From contig BPQB01000091.1 of NCBI GenBank assembly GCA_019973155.2, positions 1 to 64,000 of the forward strand: a stretch of 64,000 nt of DNA. The letters run 5' to 3'. This document shows, piece by piece, positions 24,385 through 36,105 of this stretch. A program made the position numbers and the translations under genes. Each line of letters starts with the position of its first letter. The first letter of the stretch is position 1. The notes below the pieces were generated by a model, which worked only from the letters and a program-made list of their open reading frames with translations, was not told the origin of the DNA and ran no database searches. Source of the stretch: Phanerochaete sordida. Taxonomy: Eukaryota > Basidiomycota > Agaricomycetes > Polyporales > Phanerochaetaceae.

Positions 24385-27300
24385 ATGTCGCCGCTGCATC
24401 GGACAGCGGGGCTGCTCTGGGCAGTCCTCGCCTGCCTGGGGGTCCTCGCCTTTGCGCAGCAAGATCCCGAAAGCGCGGTCACGAACTTTCCCAACCAGCC
24501 CTCGAGGCTCTTCTTCTTCGATGATTCGCCGGTGAGCATCGTATCTGGATGTATACGAGCTATATGTGTGAAACTGGATCCAGGTCTCGATATACCACTC
24601 CCTCACAGATGGGATTGTCTGGGTATCACAAGATGAGGGCAAGACCTGGGGCAAGGCTGCGGGCGTACCAGAGGGAGATGCAGCGATGGTCATCGAACAT
24701 CCTTTTGACAACAGCATAGTGCGTCACTATACTCTATGTTCTACGACCATATTCAACTTCCCTAGGCTTTCATCCTCACCAAAGAAACGAAGCATTACCG
24801 CACCAATGACCGAGGGAAGACATGGCGTCCATTCGACGTTCCCATTCGCCCTGCGTTCGTTGGCCAACCTTTGTCTTTCCACTCGGATCCCAAGAAATTT
24901 GGATCTATCCTCTACCAGGGGACGGCATGCATTCGCGAGGGTCCCTGGGGCTACACCTGCCATGACGAAGTACGTGTTAACTGCGGCGCTTTGATATCTG
25001 CATCGCAATTCTGATTGGCCTCGACGCATCTAGACCTACTACACCACAGACGCCTTCAGCTCCGAGGCTAAGCTCATGCTCAGCGAGACGTCACGTTGCC
25101 AATTTGCCCATAGTAGCAAGGACTTCAAACACGAAGCACACGAGGACCTCGTCTACTGTGTCGCCTTCGACAGCTCGTCCTCCAACGGCGTACACTCAAT
25201 ATCGTCCAGCCGGCTCTACTCGTCGACCGACTTCTTCGACAAGGACAATCGTGTCGAAGACTTTGGCATCGGCAAGAACGCCCGCGGCGTCGTCGCGCTC
25301 GCTATCGTGAGCAAGTTCGCCGTCGCCGCCATCAAGGACACCAGCCCCGGAAACAATGGCGAAATGCTCCTCTATGTCACCGTCGACACCAAGAACTGGG
25401 CGAAGGCCAAGTTCCCCCACGCGTCGTCCGCGACTCTCCGCGAGAACGGCTACACCGTGGTCGAGTCCACCACGCATTCGCTCGCAGTCGACGTGCTGCT
25501 CCAGGACATGAGCAGCATCGGCACGCTCTTCGTCAGCAACTCGAACGGCACATTTTTCGTGGAGAGTCTCAAGGACACGAACCGCAATGAGATGGGCTTT
25601 GTCGACTTCGAGACGCTGTACGGCATCGAGGGCGTCGGCCTCGCGAACGTCGTCATCAACGCCAAGGACGTCGAGACCCGTCGTGAGACGAAGCAGCTCC
25701 AGAGCCGCATAACCTTCGACGACGGCCGCACATGGTCGCGCATCCCTCCGCCGCGGCTCGACAGCTCCGGTCACCGCATCGGGTGCAGCGCCAACGACGC
25801 AGAGGCGTGTTCGCTCCATCTCCACTCCGTCACACAGCCCCACAATGTCGGACGCATCTTCAGCTCGCCTGCACCGGGCATGGTCATGGCGGTCGGCAGC
25901 ATCGGCCCGACGCTGCGGCCGTACGAGGAGTGCGACACGTTCCTGAGCACGGACGCCGGCGTCACCTGGGAGATGGTCGCGGAGGGCGCGAGCCTGTACG
26001 AGTTCGGCGATTCGGGCAGCATCCTCGTCACCGTGAACGACGAGGAGAACACGGACGAGGCCCGGTACAGCATGGACTTTGGCGAGACCTGGTACGTCCC
26101 TGTGCCGTGCATGCGATCGCGCGCGGCTCACGATTTGCGCCAGGCAGACGTACAAGCTTCCGCTCACGCTGCGCGCACGCTTCTTGATGACCGTGCCGGA
26201 CAGCACGTCGCAGAAGTTCATGCTCATCGGCCAGCGCTCGCGGCGTGACGCGGGCGACGACGAGCGTTGGGCTGTGGTGTATCTCGATTTCGCGAAGACG
26301 CGCAGCCGCAAGTGCGAAGACGCCGACTTCGAGACGTGGTATGCGCGCAAGGGCAGCAACCAGTGCCTGATGGGACACAAGCAGTACTACCAGCGCCGCA
26401 AGGCGAACGCAAAGTGCTACGTCGGGAACAAGTTCATCGACCCTGTTGAAAACGAGGACAACTGCCCGTGCACGGACGACGACTACGAGTGGTACGTGTG
26501 ATGGACGCGCTGTGCGCCGGCGTCGTGCTGATCGGGCCCCCTCAGCGACTACAACTTCGTCAAACAAGGCGAGAAGTGTGTGCCTGCTGGCCCTGAGCCG
26601 ATTCCGGCGGGCGTGTGTGGCGCGAACGACTCGAAGCAGACGTTCATGGGCTCGTCAGGGTACCGCCGTATCCCCGGGAACACATGCGACGCAGAAAAGG
26701 GCCTCAAAAAAGACACTCCCGTCGAGAAGCCATGCTCTGCGGCACAGCCCGCCGAGGGCATGGTGATCCACCAGATCTTCCCGTTCCCGGCCCCGATGCA
26801 GCAGTACTCCTATTTCCAAGACTCGCGCACGATCCTCGTGCGGCTCGCGGACCACTCCATCTGGCAGAGCGCAAACGAGGGCTACACGTGGACACAGCTG
26901 TTCCCCGACCAGAAGTTCGTCGCGTTCTACCACCACAAGTACTCGCACGACCGCGCGTACCTCATCACGGACACGGACAAGTACCTGTACACGACCGACA
27001 CCGGCAAGACCTGGAACGAGCTCAAGGCGCCGCTCCCGCCGAACACGTTCGGCCTCCAGATCCTGCACTTCCACCCGCTCCAGAGCGACTACCTCATCTG
27101 GACGGGCAGCCGCGACTGCGGCGGCTTCGGCGAGACGTGCCACGCCGAGGCGTTCTACACGCGCGACAACGGGCGCCGGTGGGACGTGATCGACACGTAC
27201 GTGCGCAACTGCGCGTGGGCGCGCGACGCGGAGCTGCGCGTCGACCCGAACCAGATCATCTGCGAGTCGTACAAGATCAAGGAGGGCTCGCAGCGCTACT

Positions 27301-29379
27301 TCACGATCGACAACCCGCTCGAGCTCATCGGCGGCACGGACTTCTACAACCGGCGCCGGAAGCTCTTCGACCACGTCGTCGGCTTCGCCAAGTTCTCCGA
27401 GTACTTCATCGTCGCCGAGTACCAGACCGAGCGCCACTCGCTCGATCTGCAGGTCTCCCTCGACGGCCAGAACTTCGCCTCGGGCATGTTCCCGCCGACA
27501 CTGAAGCTGGAGCAGCACGTACGTACTCCCGCGATCGTCTGCGCTAGGTCGTTTTTGTGATGTTTTTCCCACAGGCGTACACCATCCTGGAGTCGAGCAC
27601 GAAGTCCGTCTTCCTGCATGTGACTGTCTCTGAGCCGCCGGCGCCGACGTGGGGCGACATCCTCAAGTCCAACTCGAACGGCACGTATTTCGGTATCTCC
27701 GTGGACTACGTGAATCGGAATGAAGAGGGCTACGTCGACTTCGAGAAGATGATCGGCCTTGACGGCATCGCGCTGATTAACGTCGTCTCGAACCCGCACG
27801 ACGCACCCATCACGGGCGTGAAGGAGATCCAGACGCGGATCACGCACAACGACGGCGGCTCGTGGAAGCCGCTGCCTGCGCCCCTCGTCGACTCACAGGG
27901 GAACAAGTACGAGTGCGACAGCACGGTGCGTGCTTCCATTCAGGCACGCCGATGTCCGCTGATGCACCGCCGCTGCAGCGCTGCGCGCTGCACGTCCACG
28001 GCTTCACCGAGCGCTTCGACGCGCGCGCGACGTACAGCACGCCGTCCGTGCCGGGGCTCATGATGGCCGTGGGCAACGTCGGCGAGCGGCTCGCGCCGTA
28101 CACCGAGTCCGACACGTTCCTCTCGCGCGACGCGGGCTTCACGTGGGAGGAGGTGCACAAGGACGCGCACCTCTGGGAGTTCGGCGACAGCGGCTCGGTG
28201 CTCGTGATGGCGAACGACGAGGACGCGACGGACCACGTCATGTACTCGCTCGACGAGGGCCTCACCTGGGCCGAGTACCGCTTCAGCGACGACAAGGTCC
28301 GCGTCAAGGTCATCGTCACCGTCCCGAGCGACAACAGCCGGCGCTTCATCCTCTTCGGGTACCACCCGCGCGACCCGCTGTCTGCGGTCGCAGTCCACCT
28401 CGACTTCTCGGCGCTAACGAAGCGTCAATGTGAGCAGCTCCCGCGTACCGTCCTTTCGTGTCGCTGACGGCGTCCCAGGCGTCTTGGACATCAACAATTC
28501 CGAGGACGACGACTTTGAGCTGTGGAGCCCTGCTGAGGGCAGGGCGGAACCGTGCTTGTTTGGTCGCCGGGTGCGCAGCTATGGCGAGCATGACCTCAAC
28601 TTTCGCTGACGCCTCCAACCTTTACAGACACTGTACCACCGGCGCAAGCGGACCGCCAACTGTGTCGTCGGGTGCCAGCAGAGACATGAAGCAAAGATCG
28701 TGGAGAACTGCCAGTGCTCTTCCGACGATTTTGAATGGTAAGCCCAGGGTCGCCGTCCTTCCATCAGCGCCTCTAAATGCAGTGTCCACGCAGCGAGTTC
28801 AACTACCGGCGGGATACGGACGGCACCTGTGTCCTGATCACCGGGTTGCAGCCGCGCCCGGACGATGATTCGTGCCGGAACGATGAGGACTTCTGGTACG
28901 GGCGCACGGCGTACCGCAAGATCCCGATTTCGAGCTGCGAGGGCGGAAAGCGCCTTGACCACGGCCCTGAGCACCGCTGCCCGGGCTTGAAGGGTCACGG
29001 CTTCTTCTTCTGGTTCTTCGTGCTGATGGTGCCGTTCATGTTCACGGCCCTCGTGGCGTATTGGTATTACCGGCGCATGGGCCTGGCAAGAGGGTGAGTC
29101 CATATGAACGTGTCGATCCTGTTCGGTACTGATCGACGTTTTAGCACTATCCGACTCCCCGGAGGCGACTCGAACCGCAGAGGCCTCTCGTCCGACGGCG
29201 GCGTGGTCGATACGATCGCGTCTGTGCCGTGGTTCCTGCTCGGCATGGCGGGCATCGCATGGGAGTGGGTCGCGTCCAAGTTCGATGCTGTTGGCACACG
29301 ATACCGCTCGCAAAGAGGATACCGACACGTTCCGGTGGACGAGGATGCTCAGATATTGCGGTTCGAGGATGAGGAGTAG
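24385..29379 (+). CDS. VPS10: Vps10 vacuolar protein sorting receptor (sortilin)
   Basis: Twelve exons: 24385-24531, 24584-24718, 24766-24969, 25034-26091, 26144-26491, 26546-27518, 27575-27925, 27979-28429, 28479-28570, 28628-28737, 28794-29093 and 29145-29379, giving 1467 aa, the usual length. Vps10 carries soluble hydrolases such as carboxypeptidase Y from the late Golgi to the endosome and is recycled by retromer. Signal peptide at 1-24. Two tandem Vps10 propeller-plus-10CC modules are visible, with BNR-like GKTW and GETW motifs ([32 protein letters not shown]) and Cys-rich ends ([14 protein letters not shown]...[11 protein letters not shown] and CVVGCQQRH...[11 protein letters not shown]). 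One transmembrane helix ends in YWYYRRMG. The tail ends in the conserved acidic [13 protein letters not shown]. The exon 10/11 junction needs the acceptor at 28793 to keep FEC-EFNYRRD in frame. Confidence 0.97.
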
Positions 29380-29643
29380 GATATTTATGCTGTCAGTATG
29401 CTGCTGTTCTCGTAGCTAGTCATTTTCTGTGCATCCTTTCTATGTATCATCTCTGTTGTGTTCTGCTATCTACCCCTGGAAGCTATACATGTGTACTCGT
29501 ACATGGACGCTGTGACATACGTTTTTGGAGAGTTGCCATATTTGAGCGCGGGTGTGGGTGACTCGGCACCTTGCCTTCGTCTCTCACCGCTGGCAGGATC
29601 TGCCATATGGCCTATCTCCATTATCGCATCTCCGTAGGCTGCT

Positions 29644-31520
29644 ATGACTCTGCTGCACCCTCTCACGAGTCTCGCCCTGCTCTTGCTCCTGAACGCCATG
29701 TCTGAGCTCCCCGTTCCCCTGAACGTCCGCGCCGAGCACCAGGTCGTCTTCGAGCGGCCGACGAGCGCGCCGCCGCCCACGCTCCCGGTCGCAAATGGCA
29801 CGCAGTCCTTTTGGCTGCGCAACCCCAACGTCTTTCCTCCGCCGACGTACGGCAGCGACGGGCCTCTGACCAGGGACGCGGACATCTGCATCATCGGCTC
29901 CGGGATCACGGGCGTGTCTGCTGCGTACCACCTCGCCCAGGCCTTCTCCCACGACCAAACGCGCTCGCAGCCCGTCAGCGCCGTCGTACTCGAGGCCCGC
30001 GAGTTCTGTCAGCACCTCTCTCCGCGCTCTGCTTGTCAGATATGATGTTCATGACCGCACCGCAGGCTCTGGGGCGACCGGTGCGGAGGCTGTGCTGTGA
30101 ACTGCGGACCGAGGTCGCTGATGCTGACGCAGGGCGGAACGGCGGCCATCTCACCGCGTATGCTTACAACGGCTTTAGGTGGCTCCGTCAGCTGTACGGC
30201 GAAGACGAGGCCGTGCGCGGGCTCGCCATCGAGCGCTATACCGCCGCGGAGGTGTTCCGCATCCTCAAGGAGAACGCCAAGGTCGAGCACGTCGATTTCG
30301 TGCCCGGGGGACGCGTGATCCTCCTGTTCACTGCGCAGGAACATGACTCAGCACGGGCCGACTACGACGCGGCAAAGGAGGCCGGCATCGACCTGAGCGA
30401 TGTCGAGTGGCTGAGCCGGGAGGAGGTCAAAGCGGTGCGTTTCATCGTCCATGCTATTTGCCGTGCCAGCTCAGTTCGATGCAGAGATTCGGGGCCGCGT
30501 ATCCCGCAGTGGTCATCCCAGGCAACAACCTCTGGCCGCTCAAGCTGGTCAGCGTCCTGTACAACCTCGCTGCGAACGCCACAGACAATTTCAACGTTTC
30601 ATTGCACACGCGCACGCCTGTCACGTCCATCTCCGCCTCGGAGCCATCTGCGAGCCGCCGCTGGTCCCTCCAGACCCCGCGCGGCACCATTCAATGCTCG
30701 TATGTGCTCCACGCCACCAACGCCTACACCGCGCACCTTCTCCCCTGGATGCACGGCCCAGACGGCATCGTGCCCACGCGCGGGCAAGTCATAGCCGTGA
30801 GAGCCAACACGCCTGATGCTCTCGGCCGCGCAGGCTTCGTCGGGAACGACGGTTTGGAGTACTGGTTCCCGCGACAGAACCCCGAGCTCACACGGCAAAC
30901 CGGCGAATCCGCAGCCAACGCGACCACGAGCGGACAGCTCATTCTCCTAGGCGGCGGGCGCGAAGCTACGAAGGACCGCGGCTTCGAGTTTTATCAGGCT
31001 GACGACTCGGAGGTCAACCCAGAGGTTGGAGCTGTCCTGCGCCGCTTCTTGCCTGTAGTCTTTCCCGGCAAGTTTGACGAAGACAGCGAGGTCGAAATGG
31101 AATGGGTGCGTCGCAAGCTCCGTCCACAACGGCCCTGCTATTGACTCCATGTACACAGACAGGCGTAATGGGATACACCAAGTCTCATGAGCCCTTCGTG
31201 CGCCCCCTCTCGCCGCTCCCGCTCCCCCAGTGGTGCTCACTTCAGTTCAGGTTGGCCCTGTAATCGATCCGCATGACCCTGACTCGCGCAGGAAGTACGA
31301 GGGCCAGTACATCTCCGCAGGGTACACAGGCCACGGCATGCCGCGCGCATTCGCTTGGTGCGTTGCTTCTATGTCCCCCGGCTGTCGGGAGGCGGTGCTG
31401 ACCCGAACGCAATGCAGCGCGGAGGCAGTAGCGGGCATGATCAGGGCAGACATGACCCGCGAGCGGTGGCAGCCGCCGCAGTGGTTCCCTACGCACTACC
31501 TGACGACGCAGGACGTGTAA
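29644..31520 (+). CDS. FAD-dependent oxidoreductase (DAO family) with 15-nt microexon
   Basis: Seven exons: 29644-30007, 30066-30080, 30133-30434, 30485-31105, 31159-31197, 31251-31357 and 31418-31520, giving 516 aa. DAO enzymes oxidise amines or amino acids with FAD and oxygen. CIIGSGITGVSAAYHLA (about 82-98) is the Rossmann FAD motif. The second FAD motif EFCSGATGRNGGHL is assembled across three exons, its SGAT core coming from the 15-nt microexon. The C-terminal YISAGYTGHGMPRAFA is the third family landmark. The N-terminus is hydrophobic (LTSLALLLLLNAM); a start at the next Met (MSELPVPL) would remove it, so secretion is undecided. Exon 5 is only 39 nt. Closest known relatives are uncharacterised fungal FAD oxidoreductases resembling gamma-glutamylputrescine oxidase. 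The substrate is unknown. Confidence 0.9.
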
Positions 31521-32152
31521 CGCGTGCGCGTGCTGCGATCGTGAAGTCATTGCGACTGATGTGCGGCTCCTGATGGTGGTGAGTAACGCTGTTCGAAGAG
31601 CCGGCCCCCTGTCTTACAGGCGTGCGAAGCCATAGTGTAATCGTACCCGAGTCTCGTGTCTTGACACGGCTGTAGAAAGCCCCTGGAATGGATAGCACGT
31701 TACACTGGATCGTGCATCTTCGCGACCCTGGGCTAATATCGGGGCTATAGTTCGTCGCCCCGTTATCTTTTAAGACTTAGCCCCGCGAGGTCGTGTCCTT
31801 CTCGTGCTTGACGCTCTAGATGATCAGTGTCGTAGGCTGCCCTGTAGATCGATCGCATCGTCATCGGTCATCGCACAGTCAACTTGACGCAGGCCTCCAG
31901 GGTCGGATTGTCCTTGTACATAATGGACTGACCGTGTTCTAGCGGCCAAGTCAGGGCCACAGCTATGAAGTTTGGCTTGTTTGCCGCTTTCGCTTGGCTA
32001 TAAGACCCTAGGACCCTCAGCGGAACGGCAGAAGCGACACAGCAACTCAAATCCAAGTCAAAAAGCTAGTCTCACAGTCATCGAGGTAAGCGTGTCTGGG
32101 TCTGCAGAATCTCGACGATGCGTCTGACCCGCCGCCCAGTGACTTCGCAGAC
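31521..32152. other. Intergenic region with a short duplicated block
   Basis: No gene. A block near 31713-31755 (TGCATCTTCGCGACCCTGGG then TATCGGGGCTATAG) recurs at 36258-36300 in front of the minus-strand F-box-like array. Confidence 0.6.
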
Positions 32153-33840
32153 ATGTTGGCTACCACCACCGACATCTTCTCGCTCCCCCTCGAGCTCCTC
32201 TGCTGCATCTTCAGCCTGCTCTCCGACGAGGCGCAAGACCGGTGGATCATGAGACTCAAATTGAAGGCCGACAGCTCTCTGATCTCGTGGTCCGCCTACG
32301 AGAGCCATGCCTCAGGCGAGGACGCGCGCTCCGGGTACGTGCGCTGGCGCATGGACTGCGTCCCTCCGCAGCCGCTCCCCTACGCCTGGACTCGCATTTC
32401 GCACGTGTGCCGGGCATGGCGCGGTGCAGCGCTCAGCGACCCTCGTCTCTGGACCCACGCCGCCGTGTTTCGACGCGAGACCCTCGCGACCGTCGTCCAG
32501 CGCGCCAAGGGCCTGCCCCTCACGGTGTCCTTCCGTGGGCTCGCCGACACACGCGCCGCAGAGGCGTTTGAGTGGCTGCTCAACACCCATCCCGCACAAA
32601 TTGGCACGCTCGTGATGCCCTTCATCTCCCCGAAACTGACGGCCCCGCTTGCGGCCCGAATGCCGCGACTGAAGGCACTACACCTCATCGAGTTCACCCC
32701 GGCCGAGCAGCCCGCCCCAGACGCCGACTCGCCGTCCGCCTTCGCCGCACTCGAGCACATCGAGAGCGTCGCTGCGCTGCGCTTCCCCATCACCTACCTC
32801 TGCACCGCCGCCCTCAAGAGCCTCGTGCTCGTCCACCGGTTCCCCGGCGCGCACTTCGAGGGCCAGTATCTCCCCACAATCGACGAGCTCACGCATGCGC
32901 TCGTCCGCTCCCCGCATCTGGAGCGCCTCGAGGTCGTCCTCGGCGACGCCATGCCCCACCCGCAGGCGGCCGTCGCATTGCCGGCCCTCCGCACCCTGCG
33001 GGTCACCGCTCTCACCAAGGTCTGCGCGGCGGCCCTCCGTGCCTTCCGCACCCCGCGCACGACACGCGTCCTGCTGACCTGCCTCGCGCCGCTCGACTCG
33101 CCGGATCGCGATTGGTCGGTCATCACGAAGGCCGTGTCGCAGGTCCTCGCGGCGCCGGCCGCCCAGTCGTCGCGCTTCGCCCCGGTCGCGAGTCTGGACG
33201 CCGCGGTCTTCCCCTGGATGTACAAGCTGCGCGGCTGGCGCACCGAGCGGGGCGCGCAGCGGAAAGCGGACGGTCGGCGCGCACCCCCGGACGTCGAGAT
33301 CACGATCGACGTGCCCTCGGCCGTAGAAGACATCGTCGAGGTCCTCGCGCCGCTGACCCTTCTCGACGCGCAGACACACCGCCAGGGCTGCTTGAATGTA
33401 GCGGAGGTCGGCCGCGCCGCATTCGACTTCGCACAGGCCCTGTGCACGATGCCACAGCTCCGGAACCTCGTGCTTGATGTGGCCCAGAGCGACATGGAAT
33501 GCCAGCTACTGCATGACACAACAGCGCGGTCAGTGACGATGATGGCACCGCAAGTGCCGACAGAGGAGACTGGACCGAAGGAGGAGGCAGAGTGCAAGGC
33601 TGAGCCGTGGCTGAAAGGTAAGCCGCGGTGCTCTTCTCCCGGAGGAACTTGAGCTGACCTATTTGTGCAGAATGCGTCTCCTATGCGGGCCATCTGCAGG
33701 ACATCGTCGACATTTGCGGCGAGCGGAAGGATAGCGGGAAGAAGCTGTGCGAGCTCGTGCTGAATGAGAGCGGCGGCCTCGGACCGGAACTCGTTGCCGA
33801 TCTGGAGAAAGTGGTTGACTCGCTCGTGTGCGCACCGTAA
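32153..33840 (+). CDS. F-box-like protein (FBX-A)
   Basis: Two exons: 32153-33617 and 33671-33840 (53-bp intron, phase 1), giving 544 aa. The F-box-like motif is at the N-terminus (SLPLELLCCIFSLL, about 10-23), followed by the WxRISHVCRAWRGAALSDPRLW segment (about 82-103) common to agaricomycete F-box proteins. The rest is a leucine-rich horseshoe-like region of degenerate beta-alpha repeats (PHLERLEVVL, PALRTLRVTAL, PQLRNLVLDV). F-box proteins act as substrate adaptors in SCF ubiquitin ligases. The target cannot be inferred. It differs from the minus-strand array in sequence, orientation and C-terminus and is the only plus-strand intact member here. Confidence 0.85.
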
Positions 33841-33859
33841 CCAGCAGCCAGGGCAGTGT

Positions 33860-33990
33860 CCTTTTTCCTAGCTGGACCCTAGGAGCAGATAAATATAGCA
33901 CATAGTCGTACTTAGCACAGCAGTAGTCCTTAAATTATCTACGATCGAACATTAATCGCACCGCACAGACAGCATATACCCTCTTCTACA
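33860..33990. repeat. Direct repeat, copy 1
   Basis: A block beginning CCTAGCTGGACCCTAGGAGC and containing ATATAGCACATAGTCGTACT, then AGCACAGCAGTAGTC and GCACAGACA. Copy 2 lies at 38310-38435. The two copies bracket FBX-B and FBX-C, a mark of segmental duplication in the array. Confidence 0.8.
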
Positions 33991-34270
33991 TACCTGGTCG
34001 TCATGGGCCACAAAGCCAGGATATGCTATCATATGGAATGGAAGGAATTCGAAGACAACAATGGTCGCGCAGATCCAAGGAATTTCGAGGTAACAATCTG
34101 GATCGTGGACGCAGATCGGCATTGGACGGGCCTGCGTACCGAATGCTTACGACTGACAAAGTGTGGAACTGAGAGCGTGCATAGTTCCTGGTTCAATACG
34201 TTTGGCCTATACAGCGCTGTTAGCTTCATAACCATGCCCTCCAGCGGCCGCAGAGGAGGCCGACGTGGAG

Positions 34271-36038
34271 TTACTTACCTGGCTCGAGAGAGCCCAGCTC
34301 AAGACCGTCCCATTCGACCTCCGCAACATGTTCTCTCAGCACCTCAATGTCATCTGCCGCAATGTTCCTTCCGCAGACAATTCTGAGGCTAGTAATGGGC
34401 CGCCCTTCTGCGACGCGTTTCGCGAGTATCTTGGCGAGGTCTTCTGGAGAGCTCCGTTCGTCAGGAGAAACGCGGGTTTGGACTGGGTATGCGCGCGGTA
34501 GTCAGCATAGTGCTTTCCAGGGGCCCCTCGACTTACCACTCAAACGACTGTGCAGCCATACAGCCTGCTTCGCGGGGTCCGAAGGCTTGAAGTTGATGTA
34601 CATAAGCGTAACGTCTTTTGCGCTCGTCTGTTCGAGAAGATACAGCGTGCGGGTCACTACGACGTCGTCGAGGACGAGGGTCTGCAAGCTCCTAGACGAA
34701 CAGAGTGTGGCGACGTTCTGGAGCACGGGGTAATGATTCCAGGGCAACCTGCCAACTCGGACGTGCAAGACGGCGTGGAGCGTGAAAGGGAGAAATATCG
34801 CCGCAAAGTTTTCATGGGTCCCAGTCCAGAAACACGTCACGCGGATGTCTGCGCCTGCCCTGGCTTGCCCGAAGTCGGCAAAGTCGGCGAGCCTCGGGGC
34901 ATCCCTCCATCCAAGTAGGCAGTAACCAGGATCAATGTCTCCGATCCAGAACGCGGTGCATGGCATCAGAGGAAACGGGCTGCCATGGGCCTCGAGCGCG
35001 GTCGCAATGGCGCCTGACAAGGATTGCGACGCGCCGACGCCGTACGCGCGATTACAGTCGAGACGAAGTCGGACGTCTGGCGCAGGAATGATGCTTGCAA
35101 GCAACGGGGCGACTACAGACGCAGATGCCCCGATGAGGCAGATGTGGCGCAGGCTCCTGAGCTCCGCGGTCTGCGCAGGGTGCTCTCGTGTAGCGGAAAT
35201 GCGCACGTCGAGGTGCTCAAGGCGCGGCATGGTCGCAATCGCGCGCACGAGCTCGCGTGCAGTGGGGAGGTAGACCCTGGACGTGTGCGCAAAATGCACG
35301 CTCCCCATGTTTGGCTGGAGGACGAGAAATCTGAGCGTGGGGCAGAGTAGGCGGCGATAGGGCTGCCAGGAGAATGACGCCACGCGGTACTCGAAGTGCT
35401 CGAGCACAGGGAAGGGAAGCGGCAGGGCGTCCCGGTCGCTGGCTTCGAGCGCACGATCGGAGGTGATCATGGTTATAGCGCGGAGCTGAGTCGCAGCTTT
35501 GGCTACCACAGAGGAAAGGATGGTAGTCAACGAAGGACCGATAAGCGATGTGATGCGCTGTATGTGGTTGTGGAGTATGTTGGTATAGGCTTCCCGGCGT
35601 GCGTCGATATCCTCGCTCGTATAGCTGCCACTGGGGAAGGGACCAGGCTGTTGGAATGCGACCGTAAGGTTTCGCTTTTCAGCGCGTTTCAGGAATTCTT
35701 GCGTCGCGCTGACATTGATGACACTGATATCGGCCCAGAGCGAAGGCGTCGATACTGCGACGGAGCGCCAGGCGCGGCATACGTGGCTCAGGCGTATCCA
35801 AGAGTATGGCCGTTGCGCGATCGCGTTTGTCAAAAAAAGATCTTCCTTGAGTCGTTCGACGTACGCGGTGTGTGCGTCCAGGGCGACCTCCCAGAGTATC
35901 TCCCCAAGTATTTCGGGCGGTAACGACAGGGCCGGTGAAAGCATCTGCAATGATTTAGGATTTGTAAGCAAATTGAGCAAGTCCGCTAAATGTAGCCATT
36001 AGTCTTACCTGCGAAGTCGAAAAATTGCTGGAGGTCAT
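34271..36038 (-). CDS. F-box-like protein (FBX-B)
   Basis: Three exons: 36038-36009 (MTSSNFSTSQ), 35944-34537 and 34482-34271, with introns of 64 and 54 bp, giving 549 aa. F-box-like helix LSLPPEILGEILWEVA, then YSWIRLSHVCRAWRSVAVSTPSLWADI, then a long Leu-rich region (RLEHLDVRI, SLQTLVLDDV). The terminal exon encodes the family's C-terminal block DLAKILAKRVAEGRP...EVLREHVAEVEWDG and is 212 nt long, the same as in FBX-F, which supports its boundaries. The other array members start at the equivalent of exon 2, so the short 5' coding exon is specific to this copy or was lost in the others by loss of the ATG. Confidence 0.85.
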
Positions 36039-36039
36039 G

Positions 36040-36105
36040 GTGAGAGAAGCTTTGTTGACCTCTATCAGGATTCGAAGGCGTCGCTTTCCAATTCAATCCA
36101 ATAAG
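36040..36105 (-). promoter_or_regulatory. Array leader of FBX-B (degenerate copy)
   Basis: GGCGACGCCTTCGAATCCT-type sequence just upstream of the ATG matches the leader of the other array members (CCTTTGGATCCTAACA followed by CAAACAAA), with several changes. Confidence 0.55.

Noticed and set aside
28738..28782. Acceptor at 28782 for the tenth intron of VPS10
   Set aside because: Gives a frameshift; the acceptor at 28793 yields the conserved C-E/D-F-N-Y continuation.
31221..31250. Very short intron (about 21 bp) in the FAD oxidoreductase
   Set aside because: Too short to splice; the 53-bp intron 31198-31250 gives the family sequence.
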